61,399 bases of DNA from contig NZ_JALXBJ010000040.1 of the NCBI RefSeq assembly GCF_026991495.1, positions 1-61,399 of the forward strand. Direction: 5' to 3'. This document shows, piece by piece, positions 1 to 11,128 of this stretch. The DNA is from Thermococcus sp. Lineage in GTDB: Archaea > Methanobacteriota_B > Thermococci > Thermococcales > Thermococcaceae. A program made the position numbers and the translations under genes. The notes beneath the pieces are model-generated. The model saw only the letters and a program-made list of their open reading frames with translations, did not search any database and was not told the origin of the DNA. The number at the start of each line of letters is the position of its first letter. Positions within the stretch are counted from its first letter, which is position 1.

Positions 1-71
1 AATTCATTCTAACGTGGGTTTTCCACTTAGAACCGATCAAAAGAAGGCCAAGTAAAAAAGTTGTATGGGTG
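1..71. repeat. Imperfect direct repeat, copy A
   Basis: This stretch aligns in the same orientation with 2218..2287. Shared blocks include AATTCATTC, CTTAGAAC, CAAAAGAAG, AGTAAAA and AGTTG. It lies just past the stop of the minus-strand gene at 119..673. On the minus strand it has several T-rich runs, so it could be a transcription-end element or a small dispersed repeat. It may extend to the left of the window. Confidence 0.6.
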
Positions 72-118
72 TATAACAGGATGAAAAGGATTGGTCAAGA
101 TCTGTAGCTCCCCCAGCT

Positions 119-673
119 TCATTCGGCCAGCTCGAACCTCGCCACCGTCTCGTAAATCGGCCCCTTCGGCGTCAGCGTGCTCTTCTTCAGCTCTATCGCG
201 TTAACCTCGAACTCCCCGAAGTCCTCGTTGGCGAGGTCTTTAAGGGCCATCGCGAGCTTGGTCTTATCCCTGACGAACTTAACGCGGCCAATGGTGATGT
301 GCGCCACGAAGTCCTTGTCCTTCTTGAAGCCGAGTCTCCTCATCTCCCTCTCCACATCCTGGGCAATCGCCTTTATCCCTTCGTCGTTCTCTATTCCGGC
401 CCAGATGACGCGGACGTAGTTTGGATTCGGGAAGACGCCTATTCCCTTAACGCGAACGCGGTGCTTCTTGTACTTCTTTGCTATCTCCGCCAGGGATTTC
501 TTGACCTCTTCAGCTAAAGCTTCGTCTATCTCCCCGAGGAACTTCAGCGTTACGTGGAGGTTCTCCCTTTCAACGAACTTTATCTTCGCTGATTTAGTCC
601 CTATTCTCTCCTGCGCTTTGAGGAGGTTGTCCCTAACTTCTTCGCTGACATCTATAGCTATGAACGCCCTCAT
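119..673 (-). CDS. thpR: RNA 2',3'-cyclic phosphodiesterase (2H family)
   Basis: The 184-residue protein belongs to the LigT/ThpR branch of the 2H phosphoesterases, which open 2',3'-cyclic phosphates on RNA and can ligate tRNA halves in vitro. Both catalytic HxT motifs are visible, HVTL near residue 40 and HITI near residue 125, one in each half of the bilobed fold. The N-terminus MRAFIAIDV is the standard family start, and GGTGGTGCT sits directly before the ATG. Length is normal for the family. It is transcribed alone on the minus strand; its natural RNA substrate in archaea is not settled. Confidence 0.93.
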   Translation of the reverse strand: MRAFIAIDVSEEVRDNLLKAQERIGTKSAKIKFVERENLHVTLKFLGEIDEALAEEVKKSLAEIAKKYKKHRVRVKGIGVFPNPNYVRVIWAGIENDEGIKAIAQDVEREMRRLGFKKDKDFVAHITIGRVKFVRDKTKLAMALKDLANEDFGEFEVNAIELKKSTLTPKGPIYETVARFELAE

Positions 674-732
674 AGCACCACCGGGAAAAGTTGGGGAAGG
701 GGGTTAAAGGGGTTTTGGAAATAAAAAGCAGT

Positions 733-2115
733 TCAACTGTAGTCGGCTTCCACGTAAAGACCGATTGGAACGTTCACATCCTCGTGCGATGTCCAGAACC
801 AGTGTTTCACTGGAATCTCGACCTTATACTTGCTCTCCATCGCGTGGAAAGTTACGGTGCTGGAAGGCCCTTTGTTTTTTACGTGGCCAAGCATGACGTA
901 GCTGGAGTAATCGCTGACACTGAAGCCGACCGTTACCGTTGCAAACCATGGTGGAAGACTGCCATCTGCCAGAGCATCTAAGATTGCCCCAACGGGTACG
1001 CCCACACAGAAACTGCAACCGTTACTTCCCGTATAGATTTCTCCATAGAAGTCCGCAACATAAATCGGTCTGTTGAGGGTTCCATTAATTCCACTTGATC
1101 TCTCCATCCAGCTGCTTGGAAAGTTGTATGGTGGCTTCCCGAGTGTTGAACCGCTCGTTATGTGTTTGACATTCCCACTGACCCTGTCTATGGTGAAGCT
1201 GTCTATCTTTGCAAAGTATCTTTCATTTCCGGTAAATAGGCACGTTGGCTGTGGGTGATAAGCGCTTTTGTAGCAGAAGTACTCTTTCTGGTAGATGTAG
1301 TGAACGGTCCCTTTAATCCACACATAGCCCCACCGGTATTCTTTGGGCACTGTAATGTCGTCCCCTCCAGCGTAGTAGTCTGTTATCGACCTTTCAAGGA
1401 CTTTAACTTTTATGGAGCTCGGATCAAACTTAACCTTCTCCGATATCATGTCTCCAAATGCCACTGTAACGTCCGGCCCCCAGTACTTCAGGGCAGTTAT
1501 CCCAATATCTGCCGTGCCAAAGATGTCACTCCAAACGTTGTTGTGGATGATGAGAATAGGTATCTTGACGTTTTGGAACCTCTGCTCCCTTATTGTTCTC
1601 CATTCATACCAGTGCTTTGTTGGGCTCTCTGGTGTGATTCCTTTTGATAGAGTTTTTATCCTCGCATGAGGGATGGGTACTGCGGAAGCATCTTTTAAGT
1701 TTAGCGTGAGTTCTATGCTCTTCTCAAATCCCCATCCACTTAAGGCACTCAGGGGCTTATCAACCCCATCAATCAAACTGTACACTTTACCATCCTTTTC
1801 TATCCACAGATCCACCCCTATGAAGGAGGTTTTTGAGCCAATGGTCTCCGCACTATTTTTAATCTTCTGAAGTTCACCTTTAGACAGATAAATACTGTTT
1901 TTAAAGAAGAGGTGACCACCGAGCGTGCCCCTCTTTATGACTACAATGCTTCCATTCTTGGTGAATGTCCATATGTCGTAGTACACTTTGGCTCCCTGTA
2001 AACCCTGCGGTGTGGAAACTTTTACATCAATCTTACCAATTGGTGTGGCACTTGCTATTATAGTTAGGAAGATGGAAGCTGTTAATAAGACTCCTACGAG
2101 TAGCTTCCATCGCAC
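733..2115 (-). CDS. Secreted protein of unknown function
   Basis: The protein has about 460 residues and I do not recognise its family. I prefer the GTG at 2115 because GGAGGTGAGC lies just before it. From there it begins MRWKLL followed by a hydrophobic stretch ending in SASA-like residues, a convincing signal peptide. An ATG at 2142 would fall about at the transcription start given the TATA-like TTATAAG at 2163..2171. The mature part is rich in Tyr, Trp, Gly and Ser, with four Cys in its middle and C-terminal parts (FCYKS, PTCLF, GCSFC), which fits an extracellular beta-rich fold. The gene is more AT-rich than its neighbours, suggesting an accessory surface or exported protein. Confidence 0.75.
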   Translation of the reverse strand: MRWKLLVGVLLTASIFLTIIASATPIGKIDVKVSTPQGLQGAKVYYDIWTFTKNGSIVVIKRGTLGGHLFFKNSIYLSKGELQKIKNSAETIGSKTSFIGVDLWIEKDGKVYSLIDGVDKPLSALSGWGFEKSIELTLNLKDASAVPIPHARIKTLSKGITPESPTKHWYEWRTIREQRFQNVKIPILIIHNNVWSDIFGTADIGITALKYWGPDVTVAFGDMISEKVKFDPSSIKVKVLERSITDYYAGGDDITVPKEYRWGYVWIKGTVHYIYQKEYFCYKSAYHPQPTCLFTGNERYFAKIDSFTIDRVSGNVKHITSGSTLGKPPYNFPSSWMERSSGINGTLNRPIYVADFYGEIYTGSNGCSFCVGVPVGAILDALADGSLPPWFATVTVGFSVSDYSSYVMLGHVKNKGPSSTVTFHAMESKYKVEIPVKHWFWTSHEDVNVPIGLYVEADYS

Positions 2116-2162
2116 CAAGCTCACCTCCGAAAGTTTTTGCATTATATTTTGACCAACTTCAT

Positions 2163-2195
2163 CTTATAAGTTTTTCTTTTTACTATACGTAAAAG
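2163..2195 (-). promoter_or_regulatory. Promoter with palindromic upstream element
   Basis: On the minus strand a TATA-like TTATAAG at 2163..2171 is placed about 25 bases before the expected start of the secreted-protein mRNA. Immediately upstream at 2178..2194 is an inverted repeat, TTTTAC and GTAAAA separated by TATAC. Its place next to the BRE/TATA suggests an operator. It only partly resembles the heat-shock regulator Phr consensus, so the regulator is unknown. Confidence 0.5.
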
Positions 2196-2217
2196 CTCTT
2201 CCTTTTTTTCGGGTATA

Positions 2218-2287
2218 AATTCATTCCGAGTTTCATTTTTCTCTTAGAACAAACCAAAAGAAGCCTGAGTAAAAGAGTTGCATGGTG
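2218..2287. repeat. Imperfect direct repeat, copy B
   Basis: This is the second copy of the element at 1..71, with most of the last 45 positions shared. Like copy A it lies a few tens of bases past the stop of a minus-strand gene, here the phosphoribosyltransferase. Read on the minus strand it contains a 16-codon open frame starting MQLFYSGFF; copy A has the corresponding frame interrupted by a stop. Confidence 0.6.
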
Positions 2288-2318
2288 ATGCAAAGAAAGA
2301 GCAAGGGGTAAAAAGAGC

Positions 2319-2783
2319 TCACCCCCTCACGACAACCGGGAACTCCTCCCAGGGGAAGACGATCCACTTGTCGGTCCTGAAGACGTAGAAGTCGGGAACG
2401 ACCTTCGTCCAGGGCTTCATGCTGAGGCAGGCAACCTTGACCTCGCTCGCCCCGGCCTTCTTGACCTCCTCGATGACGACCTCAAGCGTCTTTCCGGTGT
2501 CGCTGACGTCGTCCACTATTACAACTTTCTTCCCTTCCAGCGAGCCGTGAAGGGGGATCGTTATGACCGGCCTCTCCATCCTCTCGTTTATGTCCTTGTA
2601 GAACTTGACGTCTATGACCTTGACCTCGACGTCGCCGAGGATGTGACTGAGCCTGACCGCTGGGATCAGGCCCCCCCGGGCTATGCCTACAATGACGTCC
2701 GGGGTGAAGCCCTTCCTCAGCTCGTCCGCTAAGGCAAAAACTGCCCTATCAACCTGCCACCACGTGAGGTAAACCTTGTCCAT
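2319..2783 (-). CDS. Phosphoribosyltransferase (xanthine/guanine type)
   Basis: This is a cytosolic type I phosphoribosyltransferase of about 154 residues that joins a base to PRPP, probably in purine salvage. The PRPP-binding loop VIVDDVSDTGKTL is clear, preceded by GIARGGLIPAVRLS, which holds the pyrophosphate-binding loop. The start MDKVYLTWW at 2783 is chosen because GGGGGTGAGG precedes it; an upstream in-frame ATG at 2822 would swallow this ribosome site. The length fits archaeal XGPRT-like enzymes. The exact base (xanthine, guanine or hypoxanthine) cannot be read from the sequence. It is a single gene between the repeat copy B and the ribonucleotide reductase. Confidence 0.88.
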   Translation of the reverse strand: MDKVYLTWWQVDRAVFALADELRKGFTPDVIVGIARGGLIPAVRLSHILGDVEVKVIDVKFYKDINERMERPVITIPLHGSLEGKKVVIVDDVSDTGKTLEVVIEEVKKAGASEVKVACLSMKPWTKVVPDFYVFRTDKWIVFPWEEFPVVVRG

Positions 2784-2932
2784 CTCCTCACCCCCGAATG
2801 GCGGGAGCCATCCCGACCCCACCTAAGGCTTTCCTTTGGATAATGGACGTTGAAATATTGAGGTTAAAAAGGCTATCTTAACAGGAAGCTGTCAACCCAG
2901 TCCGGAAAATGGGAAGGGGAGAAAAGGTGAAC

Positions 2933-6826
<3,894 letters not shown>

Positions 6827-6881
6827 TTACCCTTTTCCCCTGTTATTGGTAGAATCAACAGCACAGGGCGGTTCGTCTAAA

Positions 6882-6895
6882 AGGTAAATATACCT
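6882..6895 (-). promoter_or_regulatory. Promoter of the ribonucleotide reductase gene
   Basis: On the minus strand GGTATATTTACC forms a TATA-like box about 80 bases before the ATG, predicting an untranslated leader of about 55 bases. The box is embedded in a short inverted repeat, AAGGTA and TACCTT separated by AATA, which could serve as an operator. Confidence 0.45.
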
Positions 6896-6981
6896 TGCCC
6901 CCTCCCCAACTGCCACAGTGACAACTTTTTAGAAGATTTGCTGCCTATGGTCTCAGCTTCCTGGGGAAAATATGGGATAAT

Positions 6982-7428
6982 TTATCCATCTAATTCGAGG
7001 CCCTCGTAGATAAGCCTCAGCCTGTAGGCGTGCTTGAGCTCCTCCCCGGCCATCATCCTGAAGATCTGGGAGAGGGAGCCCCCTGTTACCTCGGAGAGCT
7101 TTGTGTACATCTCGTAGGCGTGCTTTTCCCTCACTATTGCCTCTACGACGAGCTCCCTCAGGCTCGCTGGTTCAGCCCTTTCATCGGCGAGCATCGGCTC
7201 CAGGGAGAGGACATCGGTGTAGGCTCCGACACCGGCTTTCTCCAGGCTCTCGTTGGACAGGAGGTCTTCCATCGTCTTCCTGTGCCTCAGCTCCTCCTCC
7301 GCCATCAGCTTGAAGGTCTCGACGAGTTCTGGCCTCTCGAAGGTTGCGAAGGTCTCACCGAGCTTGTGGAGGTTGTAGAGCTCGTTCTCCTGCCAGATCA
7401 CCCTCTCCAAAAGCCGCCCCAATCTCAT
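6982..7428 (-). CDS. Ferritin-like / rubrerythrin-type diiron protein
   Basis: The 148-residue protein looks like a four-helix ferritin-like bundle. It has paired Glu and Glu-x-x-His motifs (ENELYNLHK, EEELRHRKTM, EKHAYEMY, GEELKHAYRL) spaced as in rubrerythrin-type diiron proteins. It lacks the Cys-x-x-Cys rubredoxin domain, so it is an erythrin-like short form. A role in peroxide or iron handling is inferred from the family only. Its ATG overlaps the stop of the upstream HAD gene by four bases and its ribosome site lies within that gene's end, so the two are translationally coupled. Confidence 0.83.
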   Translation of the reverse strand: MRLGRLLERVIWQENELYNLHKLGETFATFERPELVETFKLMAEEELRHRKTMEDLLSNESLEKAGVGAYTDVLSLEPMLADERAEPASLRELVVEAIVREKHAYEMYTKLSEVTGGSLSQIFRMMAGEELKHAYRLRLIYEGLELDG

Positions 7429-8240
7429 CCTTCTTCACCCAGCTCCGCCTCAATGTACCCTGGGAGCTCCCCTATTCCAGTCAGCACGAGGTCGGGCCTT
7501 ATTCCGCTCCCTTCGACATCTTCAAGGCTGCTCACACCGGTGAGGACCATTACCGCCTTCATTCCAAAGCGCTTTGCGAAGGCGATATCGGTGTCCAGCC
7601 TGTCGCCGACCATCCAGATTTCTTCAACCCCATCGAGCTTCTCCCTGGCAACATCGTAAGCCGGTTCGTTGGGCTTGCCTATTATGAGGGGCTCCGCACC
7701 GGTTGATGCCTTCAGCGCGGCTATTATCGCGCCCGCGCCCGGGTAGAGGCCCTCCTCAGCCGGGTAGGTCGTGTCCGGGTTGGTGCCTATAAACCGGGCC
7801 CCTTTTCTTACCGCCAGCGTCCCGTACTTGAGCTTCTCGTAGGTTAAATCGGGGTCGAGGCCGACGACGACGTATTCGACATCTCTCCATCCGCCCTTTT
7901 TAGCCCCTTCAACGTCCACAACGCCCCAGCCGAGGCACTTCATCTCCTCCAGAAGGCCTTCTCCCCCGATGACGAAGGCTTTTCCCGGTTTGAAGTGTTC
8001 CTCCATGTAGAGCCTCGTCGCGAGGCCTGAGGTGACGATCCTCTCCTCAGAAACTTCTATGCCCATCCTGAGAAGCTTCTCGCGGTAGCTCCCCGGGGTC
8101 TTCGTGGAGTTGTTGGTCAGCAGGACGAAGGGGATCCCCCTCCCCTTCAGGAATCCTACTGCTTCCCTGGCCCCCTTGATGGGCTCCTCACCCCGGTAGA
8201 GCACTCCGTCCATGTCGAGGATGATGCCGAGCTTCATCAT
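7425..8240 (-). CDS. HAD-family sugar-phosphate or nitrophenyl phosphatase (NagD-like)
   Basis: The 271-residue protein is a haloacid-dehalogenase phosphatase of the NagD/AraL type. The nucleophile motif DMDGVLYRG is at the N-terminus, LLTNNSTKT follows as motif II, the lysine lies in IIGKPNEPAY, and MVGDRLDTDI is the acidic motif. Members remove phosphate from small sugar or glycerol phosphates; the substrate is not predictable here. Two adjacent ATG codons follow GGGGGTGG, so the start may be 8240 or 8237. It is coupled with the downstream ferritin-like gene, and the chimeric membrane protein gene ends nine bases upstream. Confidence 0.88.
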   Translation of the reverse strand: MMKLGIILDMDGVLYRGEEPIKGAREAVGFLKGRGIPFVLLTNNSTKTPGSYREKLLRMGIEVSEERIVTSGLATRLYMEEHFKPGKAFVIGGEGLLEEMKCLGWGVVDVEGAKKGGWRDVEYVVVGLDPDLTYEKLKYGTLAVRKGARFIGTNPDTTYPAEEGLYPGAGAIIAALKASTGAEPLIIGKPNEPAYDVAREKLDGVEEIWMVGDRLDTDIAFAKRFGMKAVMVLTGVSSLEDVEGSGIRPDLVLTGIGELPGYIEAELGEEG

Positions 8241-8248
8241 TCCACCCC

Positions 8249-9259
8249 CTAAGGTCTCACGTGCACGTTGAGCTTTAAACTCTGGACGGTTCCGTTGACG
8301 GCCCCAAGGATGAGCCTCTCGGCGGCTGTTCCCGCGTAGTCCCCGTTCGCGGGCTTCGGAGGCAGCCCCGGCTGCCCGTCCTTGAAGAGGAGGAACCAGA
8401 CCTGCCAGTCCCCGGGTTTCCCGATGCTGAAGGTGTAGTTCCTCTCGAACTCCGGCGTCCAGTTTCCTCCGATGTTCACAGGGACGGGTGGAAGCGTGAC
8501 GTTGAACCAGCCGGGCATCGGGTACATCTCGTGTATCAGCGTCATGTTAGTCCTGTTGTCCCATGTGAGGTTCACCAGCCAGATCTGGACGTAGTAGGTG
8601 ATGTTCCTGCCCTCGTGGTTGGCTATGCCTATGACCACCGTCCCGTTCTGGCCAACCCTGAGGTCGGTTGGGTAGCCGGCCGCCTTTCCCCCCGGTCCGA
8701 GGATGTAGAACTCGGTGAACTTCTCCCCGGGCTTCGGGTGGGTTATGACGTAGCCGAGGGTTCCGATGGAAGTCAGGATGGCTACTATCAGGACAACCGT
8801 CAGGGCCTTGTCGAGCCCGCTCGATTCCTCCCACTCCAGCCACCTCTTGACGTCCCCCATTTCCACCCGCGGAATCCACGGGTCGAAGGCCCGCTCCCTC
8901 CTGTAGATCCCGACCACCGAGAAGGTGATGTTGAAGACCGTCAGGCTGACGAGTATCGGGGTCAGCCTTATCCCCCAGGGGGTGTAGTTGAGGGCGAGGC
9001 CGATCAGGGGGACGATCGCTATGCTCAGGCCAAAGCTTAAGGCCAGGCGTTCGAGGTTGTCGAGTTCTTTCCTGTTGGGGAAGAGGGCAGTTATGAAGAC
9101 GTAGCCCGGGAAGGAGATGATGAAGGAGTACTGACCGAGACCGGTATCTCCAACCGTCCTGCTTATGATAAGAATTATGAGGTAGGAGATGAGCTTGTAA
9201 AGGCTCTGACCCACCAAAAGCCAGCTTGCGTTGGTTATGAGCCTCTGCTTTAAACTCAT
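8249..9259 (-). CDS. Chimeric membrane protein: flippase N-terminus fused to DUF1616
   Basis: The 336-residue protein has two parts of different origin. Residues about 1-50 read like the start of a polysaccharide flippase (NASWLLVGQSLYKLISYLI, then GLGQYSFIISF). From about residue 51 it becomes a DUF1616 protein, with PGYVFITALFP, LERLALSFGLSIAIVPLIG and NYTPWGIRLTP. It then has a further membrane segment near residues 155-175 and a long outward domain with many N-x-S/T sites. The junction is in frame without a stop. The usual first membrane segments of DUF1616 and the remaining membrane segments of the flippase are missing. The ATG follows GGGGAGAG. Function of DUF1616 is unknown. Confidence 0.8.
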   Translation of the reverse strand: MSLKQRLITNASWLLVGQSLYKLISYLIILIISRTVGDTGLGQYSFIISFPGYVFITALFPNRKELDNLERLALSFGLSIAIVPLIGLALNYTPWGIRLTPILVSLTVFNITFSVVGIYRRERAFDPWIPRVEMGDVKRWLEWEESSGLDKALTVVLIVAILTSIGTLGYVITHPKPGEKFTEFYILGPGGKAAGYPTDLRVGQNGTVVIGIANHEGRNITYYVQIWLVNLTWDNRTNMTLIHEMYPMPGWFNVTLPPVPVNIGGNWTPEFERNYTFSIGKPGDWQVWFLLFKDGQPGLPPKPANGDYAGTAAERLILGAVNGTVQSLKLNVHVRP

Positions 9260-9393
9260 TCTCTCCCCGGAGGAGATAGGGAGAACGTTTATTAGAATTT
9301 TGGTAAGGTGCCTTTTGGTTGTTCATTATTTTACTCAGCTTAGGCCTGTTTAATGTTTCTTGTTTTGATTTGTTTTTCAAACCTTTTGAAGCA

Positions 9394-9412
9394 CACGTGA
9401 GTTTTTCACGTG
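9394..9412. promoter_or_regulatory. Perfect inverted repeat in divergent intergenic region
   Basis: CACGTGA and TCACGTG face each other across the five bases GTTTT. The element lies between the divergent genes at 9259 and 9481 and about 25 bases upstream of a TATA-like GTTTTTAAATTA at 9438..9449. It could be an operator, possibly for the winged-helix product of the right-hand gene, or an RNA hairpin. Confidence 0.5.
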
Positions 9413-9480
9413 ACTTCATGTTCTCTTTTGAGCTAGGTTTTTAAATTAGCAAGTTTGACATCTAATTAGGTGATGATTTT

Positions 9481-10236
9481 ATGGGAAATGCACTACTGGA
9501 TTTCAGGAAGTTACTTAAGCTTCTCGCCAAGCTGTACGGTGAGAATGAATTCGATTCTCGAACTGTTGCGGAAGACTTGCAACATTTTTTCCAGCAAGTC
9601 GATGATCCAGAGGTTAGGTCAAGGCTCCTTGAGAGGATAACGCCAAAGCTGATATCCAACGATCTCCGCAGGTTATATATGATGGGCTTCCTCAGGCGCC
9701 GGAAGGTTCCGAGGGAGTGTGAAAGCAAGAAGGGAAAGAGATACAACTGTGGCTATAAATATATGTACAGCATAAACAATCAGGGGTGGAGTTATCTGAG
9801 AAAACTTGTGAAGAACGAAGAAAAACATTCCCTTCTATTTTCCACTGTTTCCGAGGACATCGAAGAAATCTTGGAGAAGATGAGGGTTGGTATGATGAAA
9901 CTTAAAGTGGTGACTGCCTTGGAAAAAGGAAACATTGAATTGGCAATGATCCTATGGGACCTTTATGGGGGTGAGTCAGAGAAAAAATTCCAGTCCAGGG
10001 GGTTTAGACGGTTCATCCGAAAGAAGGAGTTATTTAAAATGGATACAAACTGCTGGATGAATATGTTCTACTTGGGGAGGCAGATATTTTCTCTCAAAAG
10101 GGAAATACGGCTGAAAGATTTAATGATAGACCAGCTTAAGAGAGAACTCGAAGCGTGTATTAAATCCAAGCGTGTGGGGTTTAGAGAGATTCTAGAAATG
10201 TCCAAGAACCTTCACCCGATTAATGAAGAACTTTAG
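9481..10236 (+). CDS. Winged-helix-like protein of unknown function
   Basis: I do not recognise a named family. The first 105 residues of this 251-residue protein read like a winged-helix DNA-binding unit: helices in DFRKLLKLLAKLYGEN, a recognition region near ISNDLRRLYMMGFLRRRKV, and a wing with KGKRYNCGYKYMYSI. The rest is helical and charged, with a likely coiled-coil stretch near IRLKDLMIDQLKRELE. Codon use is AT-rich compared with flanking genes, hinting at recent acquisition. The ATG follows GGTGATGATTTT. It may regulate itself or the divergent chimeric gene through the inverted repeat upstream. Confidence 0.65.
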   Translation: MGNALLDFRKLLKLLAKLYGENEFDSRTVAEDLQHFFQQVDDPEVRSRLLERITPKLISNDLRRLYMMGFLRRRKVPRECESKKGKRYNCGYKYMYSINNQGWSYLRKLVKNEEKHSLLFSTVSEDIEEILEKMRVGMMKLKVVTALEKGNIELAMILWDLYGGESEKKFQSRGFRRFIRKKELFKMDTNCWMNMFYLGRQIFSLKREIRLKDLMIDQLKRELEACIKSKRVGFREILEMSKNLHPINEEL

Positions 10237-10285
10237 CGTCTTTGGGTTCTTCTGTAATCCTCAGATTCAAAAAACAGAAAAGACA

Positions 10286-10963
10286 TCAAACCTCAAGCTC
10301 CTCTCCAGGTTTGAGGATGACAACTTCGGCTTTATCGCCAACGAGCCTCTTGAACTCCTCCGGGTCCTGAGCTATCGGCGGCCAGGTGTTGTAGTGCATC
10401 GGCACGACCTTCTTCGGCTTCAGCAGTTCGACAGCCTTTGCCGCTTCCCTCGGCCCCATCGTGAAGTGCCCGCCTATCGGGAGAAGGGCAACGTCAATCG
10501 GCCCGTAGAGCTCGCTGAAGAGACCCATGTCGAGGAACACGAAGGTGTCTCCGGCGTGATAGATCGTCTTCCCGTCGAGCTTGACTATGAAGCCCGAGGC
10601 GTTGCCTATGCTGTGAACTCCGTCACTGCTTGAGTGCCAGGCCGGAACCTGGACTATTCCAATGCCGTCAATCTCAGTCGGCCCGTAGTTCATCCCTATT
10701 GTCTCAACCTGCCCGTTGGCCTGCCCGCTGATGTAGTTGGCAACGTCGTACATTGCCACTATCTTTGCACCGGTTCTCCTGGCGATCTCTATGGAATCGC
10801 CTATGTGGTCGCCGTGGGCGTGGGTAACTAAAATCAGGTCTGCCTCAAGCTCATCCGGCTTGGCGGCCGCCTGCGGGTTGCCGCTGAGGAACGGGTCTAT
10901 CAGGATCTTCTTGCTCCCCTCGATGTAAAAAGCTGCGTGTCCTAAAAAGCGCACCTTCACCAT
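10286..10963 (-). CDS. MBL-fold metal-dependent hydrolase (UPF0173 type)
   Basis: The protein of about 225 residues is a metallo-beta-lactamase-fold hydrolase. The zinc-binding motif THAHGDH is near residue 55, with further metal ligands in IYHAGDT and PMHYNTW. The start MVKVRFLGHAAFYIEG at 10963 directly follows GGAGGTGGTGG, so the ten extra in-frame codons upstream are unlikely to be used. The family is widespread in archaea and bacteria and its natural substrate is unknown. The gene is convergent with the winged-helix gene and divergent from acdA. Confidence 0.88.
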   Translation of the reverse strand: MVKVRFLGHAAFYIEGSKKILIDPFLSGNPQAAAKPDELEADLILVTHAHGDHIGDSIEIARRTGAKIVAMYDVANYISGQANGQVETIGMNYGPTEIDGIGIVQVPAWHSSSDGVHSIGNASGFIVKLDGKTIYHAGDTFVFLDMGLFSELYGPIDVALLPIGGHFTMGPREAAKAVELLKPKKVVPMHYNTWPPIAQDPEEFKRLVGDKAEVVILKPGEELEV

Positions 10964-11083
10964 CTCCACCACCTCCAACTTAAAATAACCCAAGCTTACT
11001 TAAAGCTTTCGATGGCCCAGAAAAGCCCACTGATGCACTTGTTAAGCTCAATGATGTCCCAACTATCTCCGATGTCCGTTTTG

Positions 11084-11099
11084 GGAAAGCTTATATACG
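11084..11099 (+). promoter_or_regulatory. Promoter of the acdA-iorAB operon
   Basis: GGGAAAGCTTATATACG provides a BRE-like purine stretch and a strong TATA box about 35 bases before the ATG at 11129. The expected transcription start is about ten bases before the start codon. In-frame codons further upstream, from 11012, would be untranscribed and are therefore not part of the gene. Confidence 0.6.
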
Positions 11100-11128
11100 A
11101 TTCCACGGAGATTTTAACGGTGAGGTTC

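Noticed and set aside
2163-2195. Heat-shock regulator Phr binding site
   Set aside because: The central C-n5-G fits but the outer TTT and AAA positions do not, so only an unspecific palindrome is reported.
8547-9419. Minus-strand open frame of 290 codons in another phase of the chimeric membrane gene
   Set aside because: Its translation is rich in Arg, Pro, His and Gln with no domain pattern, while the overlapping frame has clear membrane and DUF1616 motifs and a ribosome site.
9471-9530. C/D box sRNA suggested by GTGATGA before the winged-helix gene
   Set aside because: No CTGA box follows at suitable spacing; the sequence is explained as the ribosome site.
11012-11128. 39-codon N-terminal extension of acdA
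   Set aside because: It lies upstream of a strong TATA box, and the homology of the family starts at the ATG at 11129.
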